A stretch of DNA of 64,000 nt, from NCBI RefSeq assembly GCF_016741775.1, contig NZ_JAERRK010000019.1, positions 62,001 through 126,000 of the forward strand. The letters run 5' to 3'. A program made the translations under genes and the position numbers. The stretch's first letter is position 1; the number at the start of each line of letters is the position of its first letter. Shown piece by piece: positions 1-10,355 of the stretch. Source of the stretch: Streptomyces actinomycinicus (GTDB lineage Bacteria; Actinomycetota; Actinomycetes; Streptomycetales; Streptomycetaceae). The notes beneath the pieces are model-generated. The model was not told where the DNA came from, ran no database searches, and was given only the letters and a program-made list of their open reading frames with translations.

Positions 1-368
1 CTCACAGTAGTTGCCTGCGCATCATGTGCGGTGGGCAGTTGCCAAACTCCCCCGCACAGCATCCCGCTCTGGTATGAGGCCTCGTACGAAGGTCCGATGA
101 CCCCGACCCGCACCTCGAACCGATCCGAAAGAACAACGATAGGACCTGGTCAGAACCGACCCGAAAGGGAAAAGGGCGGATGACGGTCCGGCGCACTCGC
201 GCCTCTCGTCATCCGCCCGTTTCCGGCAGTCACCTGCTCGCGGCCCCGGCTCGGACCGCCTCCCTCGAACGCCGGACCCCTCCCGCCACAAACACGCAGA
301 GTCATGCCCTTGGCCTGACCTGCGGTCGGACCAGCGCTTTCCCGGCGAGGGGTCGCCGGTCCCGCGCG
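1..368. other. Left-edge intergenic region
   Basis: No convincing gene is visible. Short open frames here lack a ribosome binding site and Streptomyces-like codon use. The stretch holds a 15-bp direct repeat with one mismatch (117-131 and 153-167, core GAACCGAYCCGAAAG) and the terminator described separately. A gene ending left of the window cannot be excluded. Confidence 0.5.
170..218 (-). terminator. Intrinsic terminator of the MBL-fold hydrolase gene
   Basis: A perfect 12-bp inverted repeat (GGGCGGATGACG at 174-185 and its complement at 207-218) encloses a 21-nt loop. Read leftward it is followed by TTTT (170-173 on the plus strand is AAAA), the classic intrinsic-terminator layout. It lies about 150 nt beyond the stop codon of the leftward gene that ends at 369. 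Confidence 0.7.
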
Positions 369-1535
369 TCAGCCGCGCTTGGGCGGCTCGGCGACGAACG
401 CCCCGACCGAGCGCCAGGTCCGCCGGGCGCTCCCGGAGGCGCTCCGCCACCACGCCTCCGCGGGCAGCTTCCCGGCCGGTTCGAAGGGCTCGCCGGGGCG
501 GGGCAGGGCCACGGCCTGGCCGGCCTCCTCGGCGGCCTCCTTGGTCCACTCCCCCGGCTCGGCCCAGGGGTGCGGGGCGAGGTTGAAGGTGCCCCAGTGG
601 ATCGGCAGCAGCACACCGTGGGGCGCTCCGCCCTGCAGATCGAGGTGGGCGCGCAGACCTTCCTCCGGGGTCATGTGGATGTCTGGCCAGAACTCGCTGT
701 ACGCCCCGATCTGGATCATCGTGGCGTCGAACGGGCCGTGCGCGGCGCCGATCTCCGCGAAGCCGTCGAAGTAGCCGGTGTCACCGCTGTGGTAGATCCG
801 GTGTTCCTCGCCGGCGACGACCCAGGAAGCCCACAGGGTGTGCTGGGTGTTGCGCAGGCCGCGGCCGCAGAAGTGGCGGGCCGGGGTCGCGGTGAGAGTG
901 AGGCCGCCGACCCGGGTGGACTCGTGCCAGTCCAGCTCGCGCAGCCGGTCCGGGGAGACGCCCCAGTGCTCGAGGTGGGCGCCGACACCGAGCGGTACGG
1001 CGAACAGGGTGTCCGTGCCGGCCAGGGCCTTGATCGTGGGAAGGTCCAGGTGGTCGTAGTGGTCGTGCGAGATGACGACGACGTCGACCGGGCCGAGGGC
1101 GGCCAGCGACAGCGGCACCGGATGCAGCCGCTTGGGCCCGGCGAACGGGAACGGGGAACAGCGCTCGCCCCAGACAGGGTCGAACAGGACCCGGTGGCCG
1201 TCGATCTCCGCGAGCACGCTGGAATGGCCCGTCCAGGTCAGCCGGAGCCCGGTGGCGGGCACCTCGGCCAGGTCGGCGTAGGTCGTGGGATGCACCGGGA
1301 CGGTGCCCCGGGGCGCGCGCAGGGGCCGGGTGTCCTTGTCCAGGAAGACCTTGGCGAGGTCCAGCGAGGAACCGGAGGGGCGGGTGCGCGCGGGACCGCC
1401 GGGATTCTGGAAGACACCGTCCTTGAAGTGCGGCGAACGGCGGATCCGCGCCAGGCGCTCACCGCCCGGGTCCGCGCCGAAGGCCGCGGGCCGCAGCGCA
1501 CGGAACCCGGAGTTCGGGGAACGCAGTCCGGACAC
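369..1535 (-). CDS. Metallo-beta-lactamase-fold hydrolase (UlaG / NAPE-PLD-like)
   Basis: A 388-aa protein with the MBL-fold zinc signature HDHYDHLD (about residue 155), a second metal His in the TPARHFCGRG segment, HSGDTGY, and a late PIHWGTF His. This arrangement is typical of the UlaG / N-acyl-phosphatidylethanolamine phospholipase D-like branch, which hydrolyses phosphodiesters or lactones; the substrate cannot be read from sequence. It has no signal peptide, but the basic N-terminal 40 residues could be a membrane-association segment. The GTG start is chosen because GGGAGG sits 5-6 nt upstream. It is transcribed alone, divergently from the amino-acid dehydrogenase, with a plausible -10 box (CATAAT on the minus strand, 1568-1573) about 30 nt upstream. 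Confidence 0.85.
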   Translation of the reverse strand: MSGLRSPNSGFRALRPAAFGADPGGERLARIRRSPHFKDGVFQNPGGPARTRPSGSSLDLAKVFLDKDTRPLRAPRGTVPVHPTTYADLAEVPATGLRLTWTGHSSVLAEIDGHRVLFDPVWGERCSPFPFAGPKRLHPVPLSLAALGPVDVVVISHDHYDHLDLPTIKALAGTDTLFAVPLGVGAHLEHWGVSPDRLRELDWHESTRVGGLTLTATPARHFCGRGLRNTQHTLWASWVVAGEEHRIYHSGDTGYFDGFAEIGAAHGPFDATMIQIGAYSEFWPDIHMTPEEGLRAHLDLQGGAPHGVLLPIHWGTFNLAPHPWAEPGEWTKEAAEEAGQAVALPRPGEPFEPAGKLPAEAWWRSASGSARRTWRSVGAFVAEPPKRG

Positions 1536-1641
1536 GGTACCTCCCGGTGGAGTGGATGAGGCCCTCCATTATGGTCGGCCCCTCCGACAGTCCGGACGCG
1601 GCGGGTGCGGCGCCTGTGTCCCGAACGCTCCGATCAGCGCG

Positions 1642-1670
1642 TTGACAGTCCCGGGACGGCTCCAGATACT
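1642..1670 (+). promoter_or_regulatory. Sigma-70 (HrdB)-type promoter of the dehydrogenase gene
   Basis: TTGACA (1642-1647) and GATACT (1665-1670) are separated by exactly 17 bp, close to the consensus for the principal sigma factor. The expected transcription start is near 1677, about 95 nt before the ATG at 1772. The palindrome 1667-1686 overlaps the -10 box and start site, so repression is the simplest expectation. Confidence 0.75.
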
Positions 1671-1686
1671 GACTCGCGATTCAGTA
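1667..1686. promoter_or_regulatory. 20-bp palindromic operator over the promoter
   Basis: TACTGACTCGCGATTCAGTA is a palindrome with 9 of 10 base pairs matched, centred on TCGCGA. It covers the -10 box and the predicted start site. Its size and symmetry fit a TetR-family dimer site. The TetR gene at 3018, just downstream of the controlled gene, is the obvious candidate ligand sensor, but this is inference. Confidence 0.65.
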
Positions 1687-1771
1687 ATCGTCCTCGTCGC
1701 ACTCTCCCTGGAGCAGCGCGCTGCTCCACTCCCGGCCGCCACCCCCTGAACACCGTCCCCGAGGAGAGCCC

Positions 1772-2950
1772 ATGACCACCCCCCTGATGTCGCTCGTCTG
1801 GACCGACCACGTCACCGGAAGGCAGGGCTTCCTCGTCGTGGACCGGCTGGTGCGGGGCGTGGCCAGCGGCGGTCTGCGCATGCGGCCCGGCTGCACGCTG
1901 GAGGAGGTGGCGGGGCTCGCCCGCGGGATGACGATGAAGGAGGCCCTGCACTACAACCCCGAGGGCCGGTACGTCCCGCTCGGCGGCGCGAAGGGCGGCA
2001 TCGACTGCGACCCGCAGGACCCGGGGGCCTACGCGCTCCTCGTGCGCTATCTGCGGGCGATGCGGCCGTACATCGAGAGCTTCTGGACCACCGGCGAGGA
2101 CCTGGGCCTCACCCAGGACCTGGTGGACCGCGCGGCGGCCGAGGCCGGGCTGGTCTCCTCCGTCCAGGCGGTGTATCCGCTGCTCGACGACGAGGCGGCG
2201 GCCCGCGAACGGCTCGCGGCCGCCTTCGCGGTGGAGGTGGACGGCATCGGCCTGGACGAGCTGGCGGGCGGCTGCGGAGTCGCCGAGTCGGTGCTCGCGG
2301 CCCTGGACCGGGCGGCGGTGCCGTACCCGGGCACCCGGGTCGCGGTGCAGGGGCTCGGCACGATGGGCGGAGCCACCGCACGCTTCCTCGCGCGCGCGGG
2401 CCTCACGGTGGTGGCCGTCGCCGACGTCAAGGGCACCGTCGCCAACCCGGCCGGACTCGACGTCGAGGCGCTGCTGGTCGCGCGGGACGGCTACGGCACC
2501 GTCGACCGCGGGGCGCTGCGCCCCGGCGACCGCGAACTGCCCGGCGACGCCTGGCTGTCGGTGGAGGCGGAGGTGCTGGTGCCGGCGGCCGTGTCGTACG
2601 CGGTCGACACCGCGAACCAGGAGCGGATCGGCGCCCGCTGGATCGTCGAGGCCGCCAACATGCCCGTCGTGCCAGAGGCCGAGGCACTGCTGGCCGCGCG
2701 CGGGGTGACGGTGCTGCCGGACGTGGTCGTCAACTCCGCGACGAACGCCTGGTGGTGGTGGACGCTGTTCGGCGACATCGGCGCCGACGCCGACGAGGCG
2801 TTCGGGCACATCCGCCGCTCGATGCGGGCCCTGGTGGGCCTGGTGCTCGACCGCGCCAGGACCGACGGGACGACCCCGCGTGCGGCCGCGCACGCCCTGG
2901 TGACCGACCGGCTGCCGGTGATCGCGGAACGGTTCGGCTGGTACCGGTGA
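1772..2950 (+). CDS. Glu/Leu/Phe/Val dehydrogenase family protein
   Basis: A 392-aa NAD(P)-dependent amino-acid dehydrogenase. The dimerisation/catalytic domain carries the family lysine motif GGAKGGI (about residues 71-77). The Rossmann domain begins at GLGTMGG (about 194-200). Such enzymes oxidatively deaminate an amino acid to the 2-oxo acid; length fits the leucine/valine/phenylalanine group better than large glutamate dehydrogenases. Start ATG is preceded by GAGGAG at good spacing. A strong promoter with an overlapping palindrome lies upstream and a TetR gene lies 67 bp downstream, suggesting ligand-controlled amino-acid breakdown. Exact substrate unknown. Confidence 0.88.
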   Translation: MTTPLMSLVWTDHVTGRQGFLVVDRLVRGVASGGLRMRPGCTLEEVAGLARGMTMKEALHYNPEGRYVPLGGAKGGIDCDPQDPGAYALLVRYLRAMRPYIESFWTTGEDLGLTQDLVDRAAAEAGLVSSVQAVYPLLDDEAAARERLAAAFAVEVDGIGLDELAGGCGVAESVLAALDRAAVPYPGTRVAVQGLGTMGGATARFLARAGLTVVAVADVKGTVANPAGLDVEALLVARDGYGTVDRGALRPGDRELPGDAWLSVEAEVLVPAAVSYAVDTANQERIGARWIVEAANMPVVPEAEALLAARGVTVLPDVVVNSATNAWWWWTLFGDIGADADEAFGHIRRSMRALVGLVLDRARTDGTTPRAAAHALVTDRLPVIAERFGWYR

Positions 2951-3017
2951 CGGAAGCCGCCCGGCGGAGGGACCGTCCCCGCCGCGCGGCACCGGCGACA
3001 GCGACTAGGGTGACCGC

Positions 3018-3638
3018 GTGGCGAGAGTGCGGTTGAGCGTGGCGGAACGGCAGGAGGAGCTGCTGCGGGCTGCCATCGAGCAGATCGAGGCGCGGGGCGT
3101 GGCGGCGGTGAGGATCGCGGACGTGGCCGCGGCCCTCGGTGTGAGCAACGCACTGGTGCTGTACCACTTCTCCACGAAGGAGAAGCTGGTCGCCGCCGCG
3201 TTCACGTACGCGGCCAAGGACGATCTCGCGCATCTGCGCAGGCTGCTGGGGCGGCGGACGTCGGCACTGCGCCGGCTGCGGTCCGCGGTGCGCTGGTACG
3301 CGCCGACCGGGCAGGCCAAGGGGTGGCGGCTGTGGATCGAGGGCTGGGCCGTGGCCCTGCGCGATCCCGCCCTGCGCGAGGTCACCCGGGACCTGGACAA
3401 GCAGTGGAAGGCGGCGATCACGGAGGTCGTCGCCGAGGGCGTGGCGGCCGGCGAGTTCGTGTGCCCGGACCCGGCCGGTGCGGCGCTGCGGCTGACCGCC
3501 CTGCTGGACGGACTGGCCGTGCAGCTGACGTCGTACCCGGGCGGCGTGCCGCGGTCCCGGGCACAGGAATGGGTGGACGACGCCCTGGCACGCGAACTGG
3601 GCCTGGACCGGAAGGCGTTGACGGAACGGGACCGCTGA
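3018..3638 (+). CDS. TetR-family transcriptional regulator
   Basis: A 206-aa protein with an N-terminal TetR helix-turn-helix (about residues 8-55; segment VSNALVLYHFSTKEKL is the recognition-helix region) and a C-terminal ligand domain resembling BetI/TetR_C. The GTG start has no Shine-Dalgarno sequence, but TAGGGT (3006-3011) lies 6 nt before it, which predicts a leaderless mRNA from its own promoter in addition to read-through from the dehydrogenase. It is the likely binder of the palindrome at 1667-1686. Ligand not predictable. Confidence 0.9.
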   Translation: MARVRLSVAERQEELLRAAIEQIEARGVAAVRIADVAAALGVSNALVLYHFSTKEKLVAAAFTYAAKDDLAHLRRLLGRRTSALRRLRSAVRWYAPTGQAKGWRLWIEGWAVALRDPALREVTRDLDKQWKAAITEVVAEGVAAGEFVCPDPAGAALRLTALLDGLAVQLTSYPGGVPRSRAQEWVDDALARELGLDRKALTERDR

Positions 3639-3648
3639 ACGCAGCGCA

Positions 3649-3810
3649 GCGCCGGGGCGTCGGCGATGAGAGCGGTGCATGCGGGGCCGAGGTGTGCCGG
3701 CCACCGGACCAGGGAACGCCGCGCCGGGGCGTCGGCGAGGAGAGCGGTGCATGCGGGGCCGAGGTGTGCCGGCCACCGGACCAGGGAACGCGGCGCGGGG
3801 GCGTCGGCGG
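3649..3810. repeat. 72-bp tandem repeat, two full copies and a partial third
   Basis: Copies at 3649-3720 and 3721-3792 differ at very few positions, and a degenerate third copy starts at 3793. The array fills the 295-bp gap between the convergent TetR and SGNH-hydrolase genes. The period is a multiple of three, so open frames run through it, but none has a ribosome site or recognisable product. Confidence 0.85.
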
Positions 3811-3933
3811 GGAAAGTGGTGACGCAGGGGCCGGGGCGTCGGTGACGAGGGCGGTGCGGCGTCGGTGACGGAGCCGGTGGGCCCCCGTGCCCCGGCCCGC
3901 TCACGCGGCGGTCCGGGGCACGGCCGGGCGGCG

Positions 3934-4752
3934 TCAGGCGACCGCCGCGATGCGCAGCTTGATGTCGTCCGGCGACAGGGTGCCCTTCGCGGTCACGTGG
4001 TCCCCCGAGGACTCGCCGCGCAGCCGCCGCCCGATCCACGGGACGAGGTACTCACGCGCCCAGTGGACGTCGTCGCGGCGGACGTCCAGGGTCCCCCGGG
4101 GAGGCAGCGGGGGCCACGGCTGCTCCGGGTCGGCCGGGACCTCCAGGTCGAGTGCCTGGCCGGCCCTGAGCGCCACGCGCGTGTGCCCCTCGGGCGAGAG
4201 GTGCAGCCGGTCGCTGTCCCAGGCACGGCGGTCCTGCACGGACTTCAGGGACCACAGGTCGAGCACCGGGCAGCCGTACCGGTCGGCGATGGCGCGGACG
4301 TGCCCGTTGTAGGTGGCGATCTTGCCCCGCAGATGCTTGAGCAGGGGGACGCCCCGGGTGTCGAAGCCGGTCGTCACGAGCACCGTGCCGGCGGCCTCGG
4401 TCAGCCGGGCCACGGCACGCTCGAACCGCTCGGCCACCTCGTCCGGGTCGGTGCCCGGGCGGATGATGTCGTTGCCGCCGGCGCAGAAGGAGACCAGGTC
4501 CGGGGCCAGTTCGGCGGCCTTCGGGACCTGGTCGGCCACGATCTGGTCCAGCAGTTTCCCGCGCACGGCGAGGTTGGTGTACCGGAAGTCGCCCTCTGGG
4601 CGCCGGTCGGCGAGCAGCACCGCGAACCGGTCGGCCCAGCCGACGAACGCCCCGTCCGGGCCTGGGTCGCCGACGCCCTCGGTGAAGCTGTCCCCCACCG
4701 CCACGTACGACCCGATCACTGATCTGTTGTCATTCTTCGAATCGTCTGCCAC
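3934..4752 (-). CDS. SGNH/GDSL-family hydrolase
   Basis: A 272-aa protein with all SGNH blocks: GDSFTEG with nucleophile Ser22, the oxyanion Gly in block II, AGGND (about 91-95), and the catalytic Asp/His pair in DRLHLSPEGH (D181, H184). It is expected to be an esterase or lipase. No signal peptide is seen, so it is probably cytoplasmic, unlike many secreted family members. GTG start; the ribosome site is weak, so the start is moderately certain. A palindrome CCTACG-CGAC-CGTAGG (4782-4797) lies about 30 bp upstream and may be an operator. Confidence 0.88.
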   Translation of the reverse strand: MADDSKNDNRSVIGSYVAVGDSFTEGVGDPGPDGAFVGWADRFAVLLADRRPEGDFRYTNLAVRGKLLDQIVADQVPKAAELAPDLVSFCAGGNDIIRPGTDPDEVAERFERAVARLTEAAGTVLVTTGFDTRGVPLLKHLRGKIATYNGHVRAIADRYGCPVLDLWSLKSVQDRRAWDSDRLHLSPEGHTRVALRAGQALDLEVPADPEQPWPPLPPRGTLDVRRDDVHWAREYLVPWIGRRLRGESSGDHVTAKGTLSPDDIKLRIAAVA

Positions 4753-4855
4753 GTCGGACCATGATTCACCTTCGGATGTGACCTACGCGACCGTAGGCCG
4801 GGGTTGACGAACGGTGAGATGAGACACCCTTAAATAATTTGCCAATCCGGGAATA

Positions 4856-4895
4856 CCGAAGGCCGGACCCGGGGATCGGGGGGTCCGGCCTTCGG
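4856..4895 (-). terminator. Strong hairpin terminator after the M23 peptidase
   Basis: A perfect 15-bp stem (CCGAAGGCCGGACCC at 4856-4870 and its complement at 4881-4895) with a 10-nt loop lies just past the stop codon of the leftward M23 gene. No U-run follows, as is common in Streptomyces. Confidence 0.8.
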
Positions 4896-4934
4896 TGGCG
4901 TGTCAGGCAGGTGGTGCTCGCGGGGCGGGGCGGC

Positions 4935-5936
4935 TCAGCCCACGGCGACGCCGTGCCGGCGGAGGTAGGCGACCGGGTCGATGTCGGAGCCGTAGTCCGG
5001 CGTGGTGCGGATCTCGAAGTGCAGGTGCGGGCCGGTCACGTTGCCGGTGGCACCGGACAGGCCGATCTGCTGGCCGGCGGTCACGGTCTGGCCGGCCGAG
5101 ACGGACAGCTGGGACAGGTGGCCGTACTGCGCGTAGTAGCCGTCGTCGAGCTTGATGACGACCTGGTTGCCGTACGCGCCGCCCCAGCCGGCGGAGACGA
5201 CGGTGCCCGCGGCGACGGCCTTGAGGGGCGTGCCGGTCGGCACGACGAAGTCGACACCGGTGTGGTAGCCGCTGGACCACATGCTGCCGGCCGTGTGGTA
5301 GGCGGTGCCGATGGTGGCACCGGCGACCGGGAGGGTGTAGCCGGTGGCTTCCGCCTGCGGGGCGGTGGAGCCGGACGACTGGGAGGCGTCCGGCCGTGAG
5401 GTGTCCGGCCGGGAAGGCTCGGCGGCGGGCTGCGAGGGCTTGGCGGTGTCCGGCCGGGAGGGCTCGGCGGGCTTGGCCGAGCCCTCGGTGCCCTGGGGGG
5501 CGGCGGGCTTGGCCGAGCCCTCGGCGTCCTGGGGGGCGGCGGGCTCGGTGCGGGTCCGCGCGGCCTTCTTGCCGACACTCAGCTCGAGGCCCGGGTGGAT
5601 CAGCGACGGGTCGGCGCCGACGGCCTCCCGGTTGTCGTCGTAGAGCCGGTGCCAGCCGCCGGCGACGTGCTGCTCGTCGGCGATCTTCGCGAGGCAGTCA
5701 CCGCTCCGCACGGTGTAGGTGCGCACGCCCGTATTCGGCTGCGCGGGGGTCTTCTCCGCCGTGCCCGTAAAGGACTGCACGGCCTTTCCGGAAACGGGCT
5801 GCGCGGAAGTCGCGGCATGCGCTCCGGTGGCCCCGAAGAGCGGGAGGGCCAGTGCGGCGCCACCGGTTCCGGCGACGGCGATGGAGCGGGAAAAACGCGG
5901 GGTCTTGGGGCGTCGGTGCTTACCCTTTGCGGGCAT
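4935..5936 (-). CDS. Secreted LysM / M23 (LytM) peptidoglycan endopeptidase
   Basis: A 333-aa wall hydrolase. Residues 1-42 form a signal peptide ending near GAHAA. A LysM domain spans about 73-121 and binds glycan. A Pro/Ala/Asp-rich low-complexity linker with repeated 12-residue units (for example PAAPQDAEGSAK) covers about 130-195. The M23 domain from about 205 has metal and catalytic residues HTGVD (H225, D229) and HLH (H304, H306), so it should cut peptide cross-bridges. ATG at 5936 is chosen because AGAGGA precedes it and because longer in-frame extension to 6311 would run through the riboswitch. Expression is predicted to respond to cyclic di-AMP. Confidence 0.92.
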   Translation of the reverse strand: MPAKGKHRRPKTPRFSRSIAVAGTGGAALALPLFGATGAHAATSAQPVSGKAVQSFTGTAEKTPAQPNTGVRTYTVRSGDCLAKIADEQHVAGGWHRLYDDNREAVGADPSLIHPGLELSVGKKAARTRTEPAAPQDAEGSAKPAAPQGTEGSAKPAEPSRPDTAKPSQPAAEPSRPDTSRPDASQSSGSTAPQAEATGYTLPVAGATIGTAYHTAGSMWSSGYHTGVDFVVPTGTPLKAVAAGTVVSAGWGGAYGNQVVIKLDDGYYAQYGHLSQLSVSAGQTVTAGQQIGLSGATGNVTGPHLHFEIRTTPDYGSDIDPVAYLRRHGVAVG

Positions 5937-5950
5937 GGCGCAATTCCTCT

Positions 5951-6128
5951 CCGGCGCCTGCGAGGTCAGCTGTCGGGTTCGGGCTGGAGCTGCCCGGCCG
6001 CGCGCTGCACGGCTGCACCCCAAGCCTGTCGCGGAGACCGGGACAGGCAGTCGTACCTGATGGGTCCCCCGCTCCTGCCGTACACGGGTCAAGTGTGTGG
6101 GGACTCCGGGCGGCGGCAGGATTCGGCG
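5951..6128 (-). ncRNA. Cyclic di-AMP (ydaO/yuaA) riboswitch
   Basis: The leader of the M23 gene carries the hallmark segments of this class in order: CGCCGAATCC at the 5' end, AGCGGGGGACCCA, a variable hairpin, GGGGTGCA, GGGCAGCTCC, then CCGAACCCGACAGCTGACC and TCGCAGGCG. The terminal CGCC/GGCG pair can form P1. The class is known in Actinobacteria upstream of resuscitation factors and LysM/M23 wall hydrolases, where c-di-AMP lowers expression. The 3' end of the aptamer is only about 14 nt from the start codon and abuts the AGAGGA ribosome site, so control of translation as well as transcription is possible. Confidence 0.93.
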
Positions 6129-6130
6129 TT

Positions 6131-6408
6131 CCGTCCGGATTGGTGGCGAACGTAAGCGAGCAAGACGTACGGGAACAAGCAGCAGGTTCCGCTTGTTCGG
6201 GTTTCGGATGATCGGATTCGGGAATACTCGGTCACCCTGCGTGAATTCCCGCCTTCGCCGCTCTTCGAATTCCCATTTCGGAACGCTCATTACGTGGACA
6301 TGATGAGCCACTCAGGGTCACCGATATGACGCTCCTCACGCCACGCCCCCTCATGACCCCTTATTCCACAGCGAGTTGCAATGAAGACCGCTATTTCGGA
6401 CAGAAGGC
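6131..6408. other. Promoter-bearing gap upstream of the riboswitch
   Basis: AT-richer than its surroundings, as expected of a promoter region for the leftward M23 gene. It holds an 8-bp inverted repeat GAACAAGC/GCTTGTTC (6173-6180, 6191-6198) and the octamer GAATTCCC twice, 24 bp apart (6243-6250, 6267-6274), which could be regulator sites. No gene is supported. Confidence 0.45.
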
Positions 6409-8580
<2,172 letters not shown>

Positions 8581-8751
8581 CGAGACCTCACAGGTGCCAA
8601 CAGATCCGCTCAAGTGTCAACATCATCAAGGGCCACGGCCCCGCCTGGCAATGCCTGTGGACAACTCATTGCCCCAGGAAATCAATGCCGTATGGTCGAC
8701 GGAGCGCCCGCCGACGAGTCGCGCCGGCGGGACCGACCGGGAGGAGCCCCC

Positions 8752-9549
8752 GTGACGCAGCAGGTCCCGTCGACCGAGCCGGAGCTGGCCGGAGTGCGCA
8801 ATTTCCGTGACGTGGGCGGCCTGCCGACCGTGGACGGCCGACGGGTGCGGTACGGCGTGCTGTACCGCAGCGGGCACCTGGCGCACGCGACCGAGCAGGA
8901 CGCGGCGTTCCTGGCCTCCCTGGACCTGCACACGGTCTTCGACTTCCGCAACGCGGCCGACCAGAGGCTGGAGGGCCCCGACGTCGAGCTGCCCGGCGTG
9001 CGGAACGTGAACCTGCCCCTGAGCGACCCGGCCGACGGCGCCGAGTTCTGGAAGATGGTCCGGGACGGCGATCTGGACCAGCTGCGGGAGATCCTCGACG
9101 ACGGCAAGGCGGCGGGCCGGATGACCGCCTCCTACCGGAAGATCGTCAAGGAGCGCACCGCCGAGCACTCCCAGGTGCTGCACGCGCTCGCCGAGGACAG
9201 CGTGCCCGCGTTGATGCACTGCGCCGCGGGCAAGGACCGGGCGGGCATCTCCATAGCCGTCACCCTCCTCGCCCTGGGTGTGGAGCGGGACGCGATCGTC
9301 TCGGACTACCTGGAGTCCAACGCCAAGCACCGCCGCTACAAGGTCCACCGCAGCGGCAGCGCGGACACGGCGTACACCCCCGAGGTGATGGAACTCCTGA
9401 GCCCGCTCTTCGACGCCCGCGCCGAGTACCTCGCGGCGGCCTTCGACAGCATCGAGCAGACCTGGGGCGACGTCGACACCTACCTGGAGCGGGGCCTCCG
9501 TCTCAGCCCGGAGAACCGGGGCCGTCTGCGGGACCGCCTGCTGGACTGA
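8752..9549 (+). CDS. Tyrosine-protein phosphatase (Y_phosphatase3 type)
   Basis: A 265-aa protein with the P-loop HCAAGKDRAG (catalytic Cys157), the arrangement of bacterial low-similarity tyrosine/lipid phosphatases of the PF13350 type; the Lys-Asp in the loop is also seen in phosphoinositide-type members. The N-terminal GVRNFRDVGGL motif is typical. GTG at 8752 follows GGGAGGAG at good spacing. A weak promoter (TTGCCC 8669, TATGGT 8691, 16-bp spacing) lies within a GGCAAT...ATTGCC inverted repeat (8647-8652, 8668-8673) that resembles half-sites of the XRE operator at 10356-10390. It is divergent from the GH36 gene. Confidence 0.88.
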   Translation: MTQQVPSTEPELAGVRNFRDVGGLPTVDGRRVRYGVLYRSGHLAHATEQDAAFLASLDLHTVFDFRNAADQRLEGPDVELPGVRNVNLPLSDPADGAEFWKMVRDGDLDQLREILDDGKAAGRMTASYRKIVKERTAEHSQVLHALAEDSVPALMHCAAGKDRAGISIAVTLLALGVERDAIVSDYLESNAKHRRYKVHRSGSADTAYTPEVMELLSPLFDARAEYLAAAFDSIEQTWGDVDTYLERGLRLSPENRGRLRDRLLD

Positions 9550-9592
9550 CGCCGGCCGGGCGCGGGCGCCTGCCGGACCGGCGCCGGCCGGG

Positions 9593-9715
9593 TCAGCCCT
9601 TGGCGCCCACCGCGAACAGCAGGTACAGGAACGCGGCCAGCACATGCCCGAGGGCGATGTAGATGATCAGCCGGACCCACAGGGAACGCGGGAACTTCTC
9701 CTCGAAGTTGCTCAT
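9593..9715 (-). CDS. 40-aa single-span membrane protein coupled to the XRE regulator
   Basis: The product begins MSNFEEKFPRSLW, then has one hydrophobic helix (about residues 16-37) and ends VGAKG. The ATG overlaps the stop of the upstream XRE-cupin gene as ATGA, which predicts translational coupling. I recall Streptomyces small-protein family DUF6126 with this FEEKFPR...LWVRL layout, but the assignment is from memory. Being coupled to the regulator suggests a shared role, perhaps sensing at the membrane or relaying a signal to the repressor; no function is established. Confidence 0.8.
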   Translation of the reverse strand: MSNFEEKFPRSLWVRLIIYIALGHVLAAFLYLLFAVGAKG

Positions 9716-10335
9716 GGCATCTCTCCGGTCAGCGGCCCCAGGCACAGCGTGGCCGTGGGGCTCTGCAGCAGGGTGTGGACGAACAGCAGTTCCACGCCGT
9801 CATGGTCCTCGGCGGCGAGGCGGTGCGGGGTGAGTGAATCGAAGTGCGCACTGTCGCCGGGCGCGAGCAGGTGCACGGTGTCGCCCAGGCGCAGGCGCAG
9901 CCGCCCCTTGAGGACGTAGAGCCATTCCTCGCCGGGATGGACGCGGACGATGTCGCCCTGCGAGCCGTACGGCACACGGACACGGAGGGCCTGCATGCCG
10001 CGGCCGGGGGCACCGGCCTGCAGGTAGGTCCAGCCGCCCGCCCGGGTCGGCTCCATGTCCGCGGCCCGCACGATCGCGTCCTGGTCGGCGACCGTCTCGC
10101 CGAGCAGCTCGGAGACGGTCGTACCGTAGATACGGGCGAGCGCCAGCAGCATCGGCAGCGAGGGCTGGCGGTGCCCGGTCTCCAGGCGGGACAGATGCGC
10201 CGGGGAGAGCCCGGCGTCCCGGGCGGCGGCCTCCAGGGTGAGGCCGGCGCGCCGGCGCAGGGCCCGCAGCCGCGGCGCGACGGCGGGTAGCTCGTCGCCC
10301 GGTCCGGTGGGGGGCACGGCGTCTGAGGCGGTCAT
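9712..10335 (-). CDS. XRE-family regulator with C-terminal cupin domain
   Basis: A 207-aa protein. Residues about 20-80 form an XRE helix-turn-helix (GLTLEAAARDAGLSPAHLSR). Residues about 120-190 form a cupin beta-barrel with HPGEEWLYVLKGR, a small-molecule binding fold. Such proteins typically repress genes for metabolism of the bound ligand and often themselves. Two matching palindromes at 10356-10370 and 10376-10390 flank its own -10 box (TAAAAT, 10370-10375 on the minus strand), so autoregulation is strongly suggested. It forms a two-gene operon with the 40-aa membrane protein through an ATGA overlap. Confidence 0.92.
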   Translation of the reverse strand: MTASDAVPPTGPGDELPAVAPRLRALRRRAGLTLEAAARDAGLSPAHLSRLETGHRQPSLPMLLALARIYGTTVSELLGETVADQDAIVRAADMEPTRAGGWTYLQAGAPGRGMQALRVRVPYGSQGDIVRVHPGEEWLYVLKGRLRLRLGDTVHLLAPGDSAHFDSLTPHRLAAEDHDGVELLFVHTLLQSPTATLCLGPLTGEMP

Positions 10336-10355
10336 GCATCCATTGAGCCCCGAAT

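Noticed and set aside
1..196. 64-codon leftward open frame at the left edge
   Set aside because: No ribosome site, composition unlike a Streptomyces protein, and it runs across the terminator.
5937..6311. N-terminal extension of the M23 peptidase frame to an upstream start
   Set aside because: The extension translates through the c-di-AMP riboswitch and would bury the signal peptide. ATG at 5936 has a ribosome site.
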